Origin: Micromonospora phaseoli
GTDB taxonomy: Bacteria; Actinomycetota; Actinomycetes; Mycobacteriales; Micromonosporaceae
Direction of reading: 5' to 3'
DNA: 64,000 nt
NCBI RefSeq assembly: GCF_900109115.1
Contig: NZ_FNYV01000002.1
Span: 682,001-746,000 of the forward strand
The notes under the pieces are model-generated. The model was given only the letters and a program-made list of their open reading frames with translations, was not told the origin of the DNA and did no database searches. Of the stretch, positions 63,117 through 64,000 are shown one piece after another; the first letter of the stretch is position 1, and every line of letters starts with the position of its first letter. Position numbers and translations under genes: made by a program.

Positions 63117-64000
63117 TCACCGGGCGGCGGGGGTGGATCCGATGGTCACCACCCGCACCCAGTCGGGTGGCGAGTCCGGCAGGTAGTCGGGATCGTCCTC
63201 GTGACACCGGGACTCGCGGGGAAACAGCCCCACCACCGTGCGGCAGGGTGGTCGCGAGGTCGGCCACGGCGTCTGCCCGTCGGTCAGCGCGACGATGACG
63301 TCCGGGCAGCGTCGGCTCCGCAACGCACGGGCAAAACCGGCGCGCAGGTCGGTGCCGCCCCCGCCGACCAGCGGGATGTCCTCGGCCCGGCACAGCGGAC
63401 GGACGACCCGGGCCGCCGCGTCGCAGGGCAGCACGGTCACCAGGTCACGCCGACCGCCCACGGCCCGGGAGATGGCGGCGACCTCGAGCAGCGCGCTGCC
63501 CAGTTCGGCATCGCTGACCGAGCCGGAGGTGTCGACGATGACGCAGACCTGTGGCGGTCGGCGTCGCAGCGCCGGCAGGACCACGCCGGGCAGGCCGGCG
63601 GCGCGCCGCGACGGTCGGCCGTAGGTGTAGTCCTCGCCCACGCCGGACGCGGAGACCGCCGAGCGGACGGCCGCGCCCAGCAGCTCCCGCCACGGTTGCG
63701 GGGGATGGAACGCCTGCTCCGCCCACCGCCGCCAGCCCTGGGGCACGCTTCCCGGGCGGCCGTTGATGCCCTCGGCCACCCGGAACCGCACCGCGTCGCG
63801 TTCCTGCGCGCTGAGCCCGTCCGCTCCGTCCGGCCCGAGGTCCCACCCCCGCTCCAATCCGTCGGCGCCGCTGCCACAGTCCAGCCAGGCCAGGTGCTGG
63901 GTACGCGGCCCGAGCCGGAACTGCCGCAGGTAGTCCTCCATCAGCTGCCCCTCGGGCAGTTGCAGGCTGCCGGGGTCGACGGCGCCGTCGGGACGGGCCA
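63117..64000 (-). CDS. VWA-domain protein (DUF2201-like), 5' end outside window
   Basis: The frame is open to the right edge, and the translation before the ATG at 63941 (ARPDGAVDPGSLQLPEGQ) looks coding, so the gene extends beyond 64000. About 294 residues are visible. The C-terminal VWA domain has the MIDAS motif VCVIVDTSGSVSDAEL and the distal Thr/Asp in GGGGTDLRAGF and ALTDGQTPWP. The preceding WRELLGAAVRSAVSASG is typical of DUF2201 proteins, in which a metallopeptidase-like domain precedes the VWA. Such proteins often accompany MoxR-type ATPases in chaperone-like complexes; the partner would be outside the window. Confidence 0.85.
   Translation of the reverse strand, partial: ARPDGAVDPGSLQLPEGQLMEDYLRQFRLGPRTQHLAWLDCGSGADGLERGWDLGPDGADGLSAQERDAVRFRVAEGINGRPGSVPQGWRRWAEQAFHPPQPWRELLGAAVRSAVSASGVGEDYTYGRPSRRAAGLPGVVLPALRRRPPQVCVIVDTSGSVSDAELGSALLEVAAISRAVGGRRDLVTVLPCDAAARVVRPLCRAEDIPLVGGGGTDLRAGFARALRSRRCPDVIVALTDGQTPWPTSRPPCRTVVGLFPRESRCHEDDPDYLPDSPPDWVRVVTIGSTPAAR

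Overview
The window is very GC-rich actinomycete chromosome. GTG starts, GTGA/ATGA stop-start overlaps, LuxR/ROK/BTAD regulators, many secreted CBM2-type and chitinase-like enzymes, DUF3710, Trypco1 and an FxSxx-COOH RiPP locus all point to a filamentous actinobacterium, most likely Micromonosporaceae (Micromonospora-like). That assignment is inference from gene content. I saw no tRNA, rRNA, CRISPR array, transposase or integrase.

Layout. 1-5667: the tail of an unknown protein, then a two-gene minus-strand unit. Its first gene is a 1647-residue fusion of a carbon-nitrogen hydrolase (nitrilase) domain, a HerA/VirD4-type ATPase and a C-terminal DUF3710 domain. The second, overlapping gene encodes a small membrane-anchored protein. 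6432-9629: sugar ABC transporter (lipoprotein plus two permeases, no ATPase). 9787-17161: a catabolic island for an unidentified organic or hydroxy acid: DUF4387, AtuA/DUF1446, FAD-binding dehydrogenase, 2-hydroxyacid dehydrogenase and MFS importer, divergent from a GntR/FCD regulator and a tartrate/D-malate dehydrogenase-like enzyme. Two perfect palindromes lie between the divergent arms. 17202-18669: NUDIX hydrolase and a stand-alone TOPRIM protein. 18963-24945: beta-glucoside locus (GH1, two permeases, binding lipoprotein) divergent from a ROK repressor, with a TTAATG-N4-CATTAA operator candidate. 25200-30683: secreted F5/8C beta-helix protein, MOSC protein, secreted CE1-type esterase with CBM2, alpha/beta hydrolase.

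30695-43243 is the most interesting part. An intact FxSxx-COOH cyclophane RiPP operon runs on the minus strand: precursor fxsA, radical SAM/SPASM maturase with C-terminal HExxH domain, AAC(3)-family acetyltransferase, fxsC, and fxsT (ParA-like, degenerate TIR-like, NB-ARC, TPR). Directly upstream and co-oriented is a second NTP-dependent module, a Trypco1 protein overlapping a trypsin-P-loop NTPase-TPR protein. Together they form about 12.5 kb of candidate biological-conflict machinery.

43540-52350: secreted or envelope proteins (M36 metalloprotease, Fn3-like/CBM2 protein, DUF305 protein, LVIVD-repeat protein, GH18 chitinase) plus a DinB protein. 52414-55770: DesK/NarL-type two-component system divergent from an ABC exporter. 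55851-58981: NYN-LOTUS RNase-like protein and GAF-SpoIIE phosphatase, divergent from a nucleosidase. 59045-64000: secreted protein of unknown function, MalT/BTAD-type regulator, and a VWA protein cut by the window end. Convergent pairs are commonly separated by long GC-rich hairpins.
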